DNA from: Herbaspirillum sp. ASV7
Lineage (GTDB): Bacteria > Pseudomonadota > Gammaproteobacteria > Burkholderiales > Burkholderiaceae_D
Direction of reading: 5' to 3'
Assembly (NCBI RefSeq): GCF_016429215.1
Contig: NZ_JAELUH010000049.1
Location: forward strand, 1-39,993
Length of the DNA: 39,993 nucleotides
Shown: positions 32,169 through 39,343 of the stretch, one piece after another
Layout: every line of letters begins with the position of its first letter
How positions within the stretch are numbered: position 1 is the stretch's first letter
Position numbers and translations under genes: made by a program
The notes under the pieces: generated by a model
Told to the model about the DNA's origin: nothing
Database searches by the model: none
The model's input: the letters and a program-made list of their open reading frames with translations, nothing else

Positions 32169-32483
32169 ATGGAAACTTTGACTTTTCGCTTTGAAAACGG
32201 CCAGCGTCGCCTCAAGGCCGCGCCCGAACTGGTGGGCGTGGTCAGCTCCGGCAACCTGGAAGTGCTGATCGAGAACGCCGACCTCAAGGGCGCCTGCGCC
32301 ATCGAGATCAAGACCGCCGCGCGCGGCTTCGGCACCATCTGGGAAGCGGTGATGACCGACTTCCAGCAGCGCTGGCAGCTGGCCGATACACGCATTTCGA
32401 TCAATGACATGGGCGCCACGCCCGCCGTGGTCAGCCTGCGGCTGGACCAGGCCGTGGAAGCCATGGTGGAGGAGGCCCAATGA
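32169..32483 (+). CDS. mdcC: Malonate decarboxylase acyl carrier protein (delta subunit)
   Basis: This 104-aa carrier holds the thiol cofactor 2'-(5''-phosphoribosyl)-3'-dephospho-CoA on a serine. The conserved attachment segment GVVSSGNLEVLIE places the serine at residue 27. The acetyl or malonyl group is bound here as a thioester during the cycle. It lies 28 bases after mdcA and overlaps mdcD by 4 bases. Confidence 0.96.
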   Translation: METLTFRFENGQRRLKAAPELVGVVSSGNLEVLIENADLKGACAIEIKTAARGFGTIWEAVMTDFQQRWQLADTRISINDMGATPAVVSLRLDQAVEAMVEEAQ

Positions 32484-33376
32484 GCGCAAGCTACCTGGAA
32501 GCCACGGCGCGCGAGCGCATCCTGGCCGTGCTCGATGCCGGCAGTTTCACCGAACTGCTGCCGCCGGCCCAGCGCGTGGTCAGTCCGCACCTGGGGCAGC
32601 TGGATGCGCCGGTGTCCTTTGACGATGGCGTCATCATCGGTGAGGGCCAGCTCGGCGGTCGTGCCGTCATGGCGGCGGCGCAAGAGGGCGGTTTCATGGG
32701 CGGTGCCGTGGGCGAGGTGCATGGCGCCAAGCTGGTCGGCCTGCTCAAGCGTGCCATCCGCAAGCAGGCTGCCGGCGTGGTGCTGCTGCTGGAAACCGGT
32801 GGCGTGCGTCTGCATGAAGCCAATGCCGGCCTGATCGCCGTCTCCGAGGTGATGCGCGCGGTGCTGGAGGCACGCGCCGCCGGCATCCCCGTGATCGTGC
32901 TGGTGGGGGGCGCCAATGGCTGCTTCGGCGGCATGGGCATCGTGGCGCGCTGTGCCAATACCATCATCATGTCCGAAGAAGGGCGGCTGGCCATGTCCGG
33001 CCCCGAGGTGATCGAGACGGCCAATGGTGTGGAGGAATTCGATTCGCGCGACCGCGCCCTGGTCTGGCGTACCACCGGCGGCAAGCATCGCTACCTGATC
33101 GGCGATTGCCAGCAACTGGTGGGGGACGACACCGAGGCCTTCCGCCAGGCTGCCATCACGGCGCTGGCCGCTGCCACGGCGGTGCCGCTGACGCTGGAGG
33201 CGCTGCAGGCCGAGCAGGAGATGCTGCGCCGGCGCATCGCCGTCTTCGGTGATGCCGAGGACCCCATGGATATCTGGGCCGAACTGGGCGTGCCCGCGCC
33301 GCATGCGGTGCCGATGCTGGAGGCCGAGGCCTTCACGGCCATGGCCGAAGGCCACCGCATCCCGTTCAACGCCTGA
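32480..33376 (+). CDS. mdcD: Malonate decarboxylase beta subunit
   Basis: This 298-aa subunit, together with MdcE, decarboxylates malonyl-ACP to acetyl-ACP and CO2. It has a carboxyltransferase (crotonase-like) fold with GGFMGGAVGEVHGAKLVGLL, LLLETGGVRLHEANAGL and GGANGCFGGMGIVARCAN for the oxyanion and carrier-arm binding loops. The start overlaps mdcC by ATGA. Both decarboxylase subunits being present defines the biotin-independent enzyme. Confidence 0.96.
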   Translation: MSASYLEATARERILAVLDAGSFTELLPPAQRVVSPHLGQLDAPVSFDDGVIIGEGQLGGRAVMAAAQEGGFMGGAVGEVHGAKLVGLLKRAIRKQAAGVVLLLETGGVRLHEANAGLIAVSEVMRAVLEARAAGIPVIVLVGGANGCFGGMGIVARCANTIIMSEEGRLAMSGPEVIETANGVEEFDSRDRALVWRTTGGKHRYLIGDCQQLVGDDTEAFRQAAITALAAATAVPLTLEALQAEQEMLRRRIAVFGDAEDPMDIWAELGVPAPHAVPMLEAEAFTAMAEGHRIPFNA

Positions 33377-33385
33377 GAGGACAGC

Positions 33386-34141
33386 ATGACTCAAGCCGCA
33401 ACTTCCGCAGCCCAGGCTGCACCCGGCCAGGTGGACTGGCGCGCGCTGGCGCAGACCCTGTTTCCGCAGGGCCAGCAGATCAGCGAGAAGGACAATTTCC
33501 TGTCTGGCACCGCCCAGGTCGATGGCGCCACCGTCACCGTGGTCGGTACCACCGGCCACACCCCCATCGGCATCGAGATCGCGCTGGCGCAGGCCACTGC
33601 CATCCTCGATACCGTGCGCGAGCATCCCGGCCGTGCCATCGTCATCCTGGTCGATACCCAGGGCCAGCGCCTGCGTCATCGCGACGAGATGCTGGGCATC
33701 AACAGCTACATGGCGCATCTCGGCAAGTGCGTGGAACTGGCGCGCCGCCAGGGCCATCGCGTGGTCGGGCTGGTCTATGACCAGGCGCTCTCGGGCGGCT
33801 TCATCACCAGCGGCCTGATTGCCGACGCCTGCTACGCCTTGCCCGAGGCGACCATCCGCGTCATGGGCCTGCCGGCCATGGCGCGCATCACCAAGGTCCC
33901 GGAAGAACGCCTGACCGAACTGGCCAGGAGCAATCCGGTCTTCGCCCCGGGGCCGGAAAATTACCTGCGCATGGGGGGCGTGGCCGAGATCTGGCACGGC
34001 GACCTGGCGCAGGCGCTGCGCCAGGCGCTGGCGGTGGATCGCAGCGCCGATACCCGTGCGGCGGTAGGCCAGCAACGCGGTGGCCGCCAATGGGCGCAGC
34101 GCGTGATCGAGGCGGTCGCCAACGACGCCCCGCTGAACTGA
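33386..34141 (+). CDS. mdcE: Malonate decarboxylase gamma subunit
   Basis: This 251-aa partner of MdcD also has a crotonase-like fold. GTTGHTPIGIEIALAQATAILDT, YDQALSGGFITSGLIADACYALP and VMGLPAMARITKVP are family segments. GAGAGGA precedes ATG 33386, 9 bases after mdcD. Its last base overlaps the ATG of mdcG (TGATG). Confidence 0.96.
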   Translation: MTQAATSAAQAAPGQVDWRALAQTLFPQGQQISEKDNFLSGTAQVDGATVTVVGTTGHTPIGIEIALAQATAILDTVREHPGRAIVILVDTQGQRLRHRDEMLGINSYMAHLGKCVELARRQGHRVVGLVYDQALSGGFITSGLIADACYALPEATIRVMGLPAMARITKVPEERLTELARSNPVFAPGPENYLRMGGVAEIWHGDLAQALRQALAVDRSADTRAAVGQQRGGRQWAQRVIEAVANDAPLN

Positions 34142-34848
34142 TGTCGCCGCGTCATCACCTGCTTTGGCTCAGCGATGCCGGCTGGGCGCGCCTGCAACAG
34201 GAGACCGGCGACGAGCGCCAGCACGCTGCACTGCTGCACTGGCAGAGCATGCGCTGGCCGGTCGTCGTGCGCCGCGCCGATGCGGATGCCGGTGTGGATG
34301 ACATTTGCGTGGGCATCGCCCTGCCGCCCGATGCGCAGGGCAACAAGCCGCGCATTGCCTTGCGCGTGCGCCCTGAGGAGATTGCGGGCAGTCGCGCGCC
34401 TTTCCTGTTGCGCGACATTGCGGCGGCCAATCTGACCGGCCTGCCCGCTGCGTGGCAGCCGGGCATGACCGAGTTGCAGCAGCACCTGGGACGCGCCGGC
34501 ATCGCCATGGCGGTATTCGGCTCGCTGGCCTGGCAGGCGGTGACGGCCCAGCCCTATGTGCGCAGCAGTTCCGACATCGACCTGCTGTTCGTACCGCAGA
34601 GCCGGGCGCAATTGCGCGAGGGCGTGCGCCTGCTGGCCTGGCAGGCGATGTTCCTGCCGCTGGATGGCGAGATCGTCTTCCCCGATGGCGCGGCGGTGTC
34701 CTGGAAGGAATGGCGTCAGGTCGCCGTGCTGGGCGGGGATGAACAGGGCCGGGTACTGGTCAAGCGCGCCCATGCCGTCGCCCTGGAGGCGGTGGGCTCG
34801 CTCGTCGGGCAACTGCCAGAGCAGCAACTGCAGCCATGCGCAGCCTGA
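34141..34848 (+). CDS. mdcG: Phosphoribosyl-dephospho-CoA transferase (holo-ACP synthase)
   Basis: This 235-aa enzyme transfers the phosphoribosyl-dephospho-CoA group to the MdcC serine. It is a nucleotidyltransferase-like protein with AVFGSLAWQ at 124-132 and RSSSDIDLLF at 141-150, where Asp145 and Asp147 are the expected metal-binding pair. It starts with a 1-base overlap with mdcE. The downstream mdcB gene begins 13 bases before its stop. Confidence 0.94.
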   Translation: MSPRHHLLWLSDAGWARLQQETGDERQHAALLHWQSMRWPVVVRRADADAGVDDICVGIALPPDAQGNKPRIALRVRPEEIAGSRAPFLLRDIAAANLTGLPAAWQPGMTELQQHLGRAGIAMAVFGSLAWQAVTAQPYVRSSSDIDLLFVPQSRAQLREGVRLLAWQAMFLPLDGEIVFPDGAAVSWKEWRQVAVLGGDEQGRVLVKRAHAVALEAVGSLVGQLPEQQLQPCAA

Positions 34849-35780
34849 ACACCCATCCCGCCACCCGGGCCGCGAGCGCGCCGCATCACCTGCAGCAGCG
34901 TCGCCTGGCGCGGGAGAACCAGGCATTCTGCCGCACGCTGGCGCGCCTGGCGGTGCGTAGCCTCTACCAGGAACTGGTGCTCTATCCCAAGCCGGGTCTG
35001 GTGTCGCTGGTGGACAACGGCAGCCATGCCGACATGACGGCGGCGACCTTTCTGCGCAGCCTTTTTTCCTTGCGCCATTATTTCGCGTGGATCGCCCAGG
35101 CCGGCCTGGAGGGGGCGCCTTTCCACAGCCTGCAGCGCCTGGCCATCAGCGCCGAGGAGCGCATGTTGCGCGCCACCGGCGGCGTCAATACGCATCGCGG
35201 CGCGATCTTTGCGCTGGGCCTGCTGTGTGCGGCCATGGCCTATTGCCGGGGCCGCAAGATGCCGCTGCAGCCGGCCACCGTGCGCGCGACCCTGCTGATC
35301 CAGTGGGGGGATGCACTGGCCCGACATAGCGGCGCTACTGTTGCCACCGTCGCCACCGAAGCCCCCAGCCATGGACAACGCGTCGCCATGGAGCACGCCG
35401 TAGGCGGTGCCCGCGAAGAGGGCGCGCTGGGCTTTCCTGCCGTCTTCGAGGTGGCCTTGCCGCAGCTGCAGCAGACGCTGGCGCAGGGTCGCAGCTGGCA
35501 CGAGGCCAAGATCGATGCCTTGTTCGCCCTGATGGCGCACATCAGCGATACCAATGTCTATCACCGTGGCGGTGCCGATGGCGCCACACTGGTGCGTAGC
35601 CGCAGCGCCGCCTTCCTGGCTGCGGGAGGCACCGCCTGCGCCGAGTGGGAGACGCGGGCGCTGGCATGTCATCGCCTCTTCGTGGCGCATCGCCTGTCAC
35701 CGGGTGGCGCGGCCGACCTGCTGGCAGCGGCCTGCCTGATGCACCAGGCCAGCCAGCTGGACAGCCGCAGCCCGCCATGA
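34836..35780 (+). CDS. mdcB: Triphosphoribosyl-dephospho-CoA synthase
   Basis: This 314-aa enzyme makes the cofactor precursor from ATP and dephospho-CoA. CitG/MdcB family motifs include ELVLYPKPGLVSLVDNGSHADM near 46-67, TGGVNTHRGAIFALGLLCAA in the middle, and DTNVYHRGG towards the end. It overlaps mdcG by 13 bases and mdcH by 4. The first 25 residues are poorly conserved-looking, but no better start is available. Confidence 0.95.
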   Translation: MRSLNTHPATRAASAPHHLQQRRLARENQAFCRTLARLAVRSLYQELVLYPKPGLVSLVDNGSHADMTAATFLRSLFSLRHYFAWIAQAGLEGAPFHSLQRLAISAEERMLRATGGVNTHRGAIFALGLLCAAMAYCRGRKMPLQPATVRATLLIQWGDALARHSGATVATVATEAPSHGQRVAMEHAVGGAREEGALGFPAVFEVALPQLQQTLAQGRSWHEAKIDALFALMAHISDTNVYHRGGADGATLVRSRSAAFLAAGGTACAEWETRALACHRLFVAHRLSPGGAADLLAAACLMHQASQLDSRSPP

Positions 35781-36721
35781 CGATGCGCCTGGCGATCCTG
35801 TGCCCGGGACAGGGCGGCCAGCATGCCGGCATGTTCGACATGCTGCGCGAGCACGCGCAGGCCGCCGCTTTCCTTGCCCGATGCGACCTGGATGGCCTGC
35901 TGCATGCGCCGCTGGCGCAGGTGCTCTCCGATCCCGCACGCTTGTTTGCCAATACCTGCGCCCAGCCGCTGATCGTAGCCGCCCAGCTGGCCGCGTGGCA
36001 GGCCTTGCGCGAAGAGCTGGTGGCTATCACTGGTGCGCCTGCAGTAGTGGCTGGCTATAGCGTCGGCGAGTTGTCGGCCCATGCGATTGCCGGTGTCTTC
36101 GATGCGGGCGCCGCCGTGGCTCTGGCGGCGCGCCGTGCCGCGCTCATGAGCGCGGCCGCTGCTGCCGCGCCTGCGCAGGGGCTGATGTCGTTCGGCGGGA
36201 TGGCGGTGGAAGCCTTGCAAGCGAGCCTGCAGGCGCAGGCTGCCCATGCTGCCATCGTCACCGGTACCGATACCCTGATTGCCGGCGGCCCGAACGCTGC
36301 CTTGCAAGCCGCTGCCGTCGAGCTGGCCGGGCAGGGCGTGCGCAGCGCCGCCTTGCCGGTGGGCCTGGCATCCCACACACCTTTGATGCAAGAGGCGGTC
36401 GGCCCCTTCCTGGCTGAGCTGGAGGCCATGGCCGTCCATGCCCCCGCCATGTCGCTGCTGGCTGGCGTGACCGGGCAGGGCGTGGCCGATGCCGGGCAGG
36501 CGCGCCAGCTGCTGGCCCGCCAGTTGAGCGAGACCATCCAGTGGAGCGCCTGCATGGATGCCTGTGCCGAGCGGGGCGTCACCGTTGCGCTGGAACTGGG
36601 GCCGGGCAGCGCGCTCTCGCGCATGCTGCGGGAGCGGCATGGTCACATCCAGTGCCGGTCGCTGGCCGATTTTCGTAGCCTGACGGGGCTGCTCTCCTGG
36701 CTGCGCAGGCAGGCAGACTGA
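35777..36721 (+). CDS. mdcH: Malonate decarboxylase malonyl-CoA:ACP transacylase (epsilon subunit)
   Basis: This 314-aa FabD-like acyltransferase initiates the cycle by charging the carrier from malonyl-CoA. FabD-like motifs are CPGQGGQHAGM at 9-19, GYSVGELSAHAIAG with the catalytic Ser95, and ASHTPLM with His199. ATG 35777 overlaps the mdcB stop. It is the last mdc gene. A FabD-like protein alone could serve fatty acid synthesis, but the operon context fixes the call. Confidence 0.95.
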   Translation: MTMRLAILCPGQGGQHAGMFDMLREHAQAAAFLARCDLDGLLHAPLAQVLSDPARLFANTCAQPLIVAAQLAAWQALREELVAITGAPAVVAGYSVGELSAHAIAGVFDAGAAVALAARRAALMSAAAAAAPAQGLMSFGGMAVEALQASLQAQAAHAAIVTGTDTLIAGGPNAALQAAAVELAGQGVRSAALPVGLASHTPLMQEAVGPFLAELEAMAVHAPAMSLLAGVTGQGVADAGQARQLLARQLSETIQWSACMDACAERGVTVALELGPGSALSRMLRERHGHIQCRSLADFRSLTGLLSWLRRQAD

Positions 36722-36802
36722 CCGATGCTGGCATTTCGTCCGAAGCGCTGGCAAGCGCTCCTGGCAGGTGCTATGGTGAAACGAGAGGCACACGCCAGCT
36801 TG

Positions 36803-36822
36803 CTGTCGGACAAGGCCGACAG
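36803..36822 (+). terminator. Hairpin after malonate cluster
   Basis: CTGTCGG at 36803-36809 and CCGACAG at 36816-36822 pair around six bases, 81 bases after mdcH. There is no T run, so a terminator function is uncertain. A 38-codon frame from 36725 overlaps it but lacks a ribosome binding site. Confidence 0.35.
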
Positions 36823-36946
36823 TGCATGTCGCTTTCTGTAGCCCCTGCCGTCTGCATGGTGAACCTATGCCCGCAGGTCAAGTCGCATCTCAGAATGCGC
36901 CCGTTATGGCGTGCCGCCATTGATCAACCCGACCAGGAGGCCAATG

Positions 36947-37195
36947 ATGAAAGTCGATGTGTACAAGCGCCCGGATACCGATGGATTGTTTTCCTATCTC
37001 GTCCTTCCGCACCAGCGAGCCATGCCGGAAGAGGTCACCAACACCGACTGGGTGATCCACGAGCGAAACGTGGATTTCGAGCGCGATGGCAAGCGGCATT
37101 TCACCCTGCAGGCGGAGGACGCCTTCCTGCAGATCGGTGAAAAGGGCTACGCCATCACACATCTGAATGACCGTGCCGGCGACGGTGCCGCCTGA
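36947..37195 (+). CDS. Small conserved protein, DUF6139-like
   Basis: This 82-aa cytosolic protein starts MKVDVYKRPDTDGLFSYLVLP and has EEVTNTDWVIHERNVDF in the middle. The pattern resembles the betaproteobacterial DUF6139 family (from memory). There is no signal peptide or membrane segment, and the function is unknown. GGAGG ends 6 bases before the second of two adjacent ATGs, so 36947 is preferred over 36944. The next small gene follows 50 bases downstream with its own Shine-Dalgarno, so the two may be co-expressed. Confidence 0.75.
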   Translation: MKVDVYKRPDTDGLFSYLVLPHQRAMPEEVTNTDWVIHERNVDFERDGKRHFTLQAEDAFLQIGEKGYAITHLNDRAGDGAA

Positions 37196-37245
37196 GCGTG
37201 GCGCTACCGCCATGTCCAGCCAGACAGAAGCAAAGGAGACAGACC

Positions 37246-37488
37246 ATGCCAACCGAACATGTAGGTGACTACGAGGTCGAGTATTCCGGTGTAAGGGTGA
37301 TCGGCGGAGAGGAGTGGGTGGCCCAGGTAGCCATCTTCGGGCATTCGACCAATCCCATGCATCGCAATCCGGTCTTCCCCGCCCAGCGGGTACTGGCCGA
37401 ACAGACCTTCGCCGATGAGAAATCGGCCGAGCAGGGCGCCCGCCAGGTGGCCCATGACATGCTGGACAAGCAGCACGTCCACCACTGA
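37246..37488 (+). CDS. Small conserved hypothetical protein
   Basis: This 80-aa polar protein has no signal or membrane segment. Not assigned to a named family. It begins MPTEHVGDYEVEYSGV and ends KQHVHH. The charged stretch FADEKSAEQGARQVAHDML is probably helical. AAAGGAG lies 8 bases before the ATG, supporting expression. It follows the DUF6139-like gene by 50 bases. The name of a function cannot be justified. Confidence 0.72.
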   Translation: MPTEHVGDYEVEYSGVRVIGGEEWVAQVAIFGHSTNPMHRNPVFPAQRVLAEQTFADEKSAEQGARQVAHDMLDKQHVHH

Positions 37489-37517
37489 CACCCACAGCGA
37501 GGGTAGTACGCCCCATC

Positions 37518-37547
37518 AAGGCCCGGTTGCGTGAAGCACCGGGCCTT
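37518..37547. terminator. Hairpin after the two small genes
   Basis: AAGGCCCGGT at 37518-37527 and ACCGGGCCTT at 37538-37547 pair perfectly around 10 bases, 30 bases past the stop. There is no T run on the plus strand. Confidence 0.45.
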
Positions 37548-37670
37548 GTCGCTGATGGCATGGAATTCGCATGGAGGGTGCGGCCCAGCCTCTGCGGCCA
37601 AGAGCCAGGATTCGCAATAGAATGTCGGGCATTGCGTTTTTCTTTTTCTCCGCACCACCAGACCGACTCC

Positions 37671-38603
37671 ATGAAACCGCCCTTACTCGTCCTGATCCAC
37701 CTCTCCGAAGAGAGTACCGCCACCATCGCCGCCCACTACGACATCCTCTACGCCCCTGACCGCCAGCGGCGCGACCAGATGATCGCCGGGCCGGCCCGGA
37801 AAGTGGCGGTGGTGCTGACCAATGGTTCCACCGGCTTGACCGCCGACGAGATGCGCGCCTTGCCGCATCTGCAACTGGTGTGCGCGCTGGGAGCCGGGTT
37901 CGAGAACATCGACGCCGCCCACGCCCAGGCCCATGGCATCGAGATCGCTACCGGGGCCGGCACCAACGAGGATTGCGTGGCCGACCATGCACTGGCATTG
38001 CTGCTGGCCACCATGCGCCACATCCCGGTGCTGGACCGCTATACCCGCGACGGCGGCTGGCGCGACGCCATCCCCTTGCAACCGCAACTGACGGGCAAGC
38101 GGGTGGGCATCGTCGGCATGGGCAATATCGGCAAGAAGATCGCCCGCCGCGCGGCCGCCTTCGATACCGAGATCGCCTACTGCAATCGCAAGAAGCGCGA
38201 CGACGTCGATTTCCATTACTTCCCGGACGTGGCCCAGCTGGCCGCCTGGGCCGATTGCCTCATCGTGGCCGCGCCGGGTGGGGCGCAGACGCAGCACCTG
38301 ATCAATGCCCGGGTCATCGAGGAGCTTGGCCCCCGGGGCTACCTGGTCAATATCGGGCGCGGCAGCGTGGTCGACACCGAGGCCTTGGCCCAGGCGCTGT
38401 CGGCAGGTCGCCTGGCCGGTGCCGGACTGGATGTCTACGAAGGCGAGCCCAAGCCGCCTGCAGCCCTCATCGACCTGCCCAATGTGGTGCTCACGCCGCA
38501 TATCGCCGGCTGGTCGCCGGAAGCCATCAGCGCCTCGGTGCGGCAGTTCCTGCGCAATTGCCAGGAGCACTTCGCCGCAGCCGAGCCGGTGGTGAGGGCC
38601 TGA
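37671..38603 (+). CDS. D-2-hydroxyacid dehydrogenase (glyoxylate/hydroxypyruvate reductase type)
   Basis: This 310-aa cytosolic NAD(P)H enzyme reduces 2-oxoacids such as glyoxylate or hydroxypyruvate. The nucleotide motif GMGNIG is at 149-154. The catalytic residues are Arg230 in NIGRGS, Glu259 in DVYEGEP and His277 in LTPHIAG. Basic residues after beta strand 2 (CNRKKR, 171-176) favour NADPH. The start is the ATG at 37671, which gives the normal N-terminus; no Shine-Dalgarno is clear. It is a single gene with hairpins on both sides (37518-37547, 38635-38665). Confidence 0.92.
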   Translation: MKPPLLVLIHLSEESTATIAAHYDILYAPDRQRRDQMIAGPARKVAVVLTNGSTGLTADEMRALPHLQLVCALGAGFENIDAAHAQAHGIEIATGAGTNEDCVADHALALLLATMRHIPVLDRYTRDGGWRDAIPLQPQLTGKRVGIVGMGNIGKKIARRAAAFDTEIAYCNRKKRDDVDFHYFPDVAQLAAWADCLIVAAPGGAQTQHLINARVIEELGPRGYLVNIGRGSVVDTEALAQALSAGRLAGAGLDVYEGEPKPPAALIDLPNVVLTPHIAGWSPEAISASVRQFLRNCQEHFAAAEPVVRA

Positions 38604-38634
38604 GCCGGAATCGGAACGCGAGTTTTTTGCCATG

Positions 38635-38665
38635 GCGGCCCGTACTGGCTGATAATACGGGCCGC
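38635..38665. promoter_or_regulatory. Stable hairpin before thioesterase gene
   Basis: GCGGCCCGTA at 38635-38644 pairs perfectly with TACGGGCCGC at 38656-38665 around 11 bases. It lies 31 bases after the dehydrogenase stop and 126 bases before the thioesterase start, and is not followed by T. It could be a weak terminator or a leader structure. Confidence 0.4.
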
Positions 38666-38791
38666 ACCCCGGTTGCTTTCCTCCACGAAAGCCTCGGGGC
38701 TGGCGCATGGGTGTGACAGACGCTGCGCGCCTGCCTGCGCCAGCATGAGCATTCCAACCATCACCACAATCATTAGAGAGAGCCAAGCATC

Positions 38792-39271
38792 ATGGATCTG
38801 CCATCTCATCAACTCAACATGACGGTCCTGATGACGCCGGACATGGCCAATTTTGCCGGCAACGTCCATGGGGGCACCATCCTGAAGCTGCTGGACCAGG
38901 TCGCCTATGCCTGCGGCAGCCGCTACGCCGGCCAGTACGTGGTGACGCTGTCGGTCGACCAGGTCATGTTCCGCCAGCCCATCCATGTGGGAGAGCTGGT
39001 GACCTTCCTGGCCAGCGTCAACCATACCGGCACGTCGTCCATGGAGATCGGCATCAAGGTGGTGGCCGAGAACATCCGTACCCAGGAGACGCGCCACGTC
39101 AACAGTTGCTTCTTCACCATGGTGGCCGTGGACGACCAGCGCAAGCCGATTCCGGTACCGCCGCTGCGCCCCTTCTCACAAGAGGAAAAGCGCCGTTTCG
39201 AGGCGGCCGTCATCCGCAAGTCGCTGCGCCAGGAGCTGGCGCGCCGCTACGAGGAAGTCAAGCCGGGCTGA
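38792..39271 (+). CDS. Hotdog-fold acyl-CoA thioesterase (YciA-like)
   Basis: This 159-aa enzyme hydrolyses acyl-CoA to free CoA and acid. The hotdog signature NVHGGTILKLLDQVAYACGSRY at about 24-45 includes the catalytic region; QVMFRQPIHVGELVTF and RHVNSCFFTMVAVDD are further family motifs. A purine-rich GAGAGAG is upstream of the ATG. It ends with a strong terminator and is a single-gene unit. The acyl preference is not predictable. Confidence 0.9.
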   Translation: MDLPSHQLNMTVLMTPDMANFAGNVHGGTILKLLDQVAYACGSRYAGQYVVTLSVDQVMFRQPIHVGELVTFLASVNHTGTSSMEIGIKVVAENIRTQETRHVNSCFFTMVAVDDQRKPIPVPPLRPFSQEEKRRFEAAVIRKSLRQELARRYEEVKPG

Positions 39272-39293
39272 GTCCCCTCCGGGGTGGCAAACG

Positions 39294-39324
39294 AAAAAGG
39301 ATGAGCCTGGCTCATCCTTTTTTT
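39294..39324. terminator. Bidirectional Rho-independent terminator
   Basis: AAAAAGGATGAGC at 39294-39306 pairs with GCTCATCCTTTTT at 39310-39322, flanked by T on the plus strand and by T on the minus strand. It serves the thioesterase (+) and the convergent hydratase gene (-). Confidence 0.93.
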
Positions 39325-39343
39325 GTGGCAGTGGGGAAGGGTC

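Noticed and set aside
29306..34090. A 1594-codon open frame on the minus strand across the dctM and mdc genes
   Set aside because: It is antisense to seven recognisable genes with catalytic motifs. Its translation is His, Gly, Gln and Ala-rich low-complexity, as expected for the complement of GC-biased codons.
36725..36841. A 38-codon plus frame after mdcH
   Set aside because: It has no Shine-Dalgarno, overlaps a hairpin, and its sequence is unremarkable; it is insufficient to call a gene.
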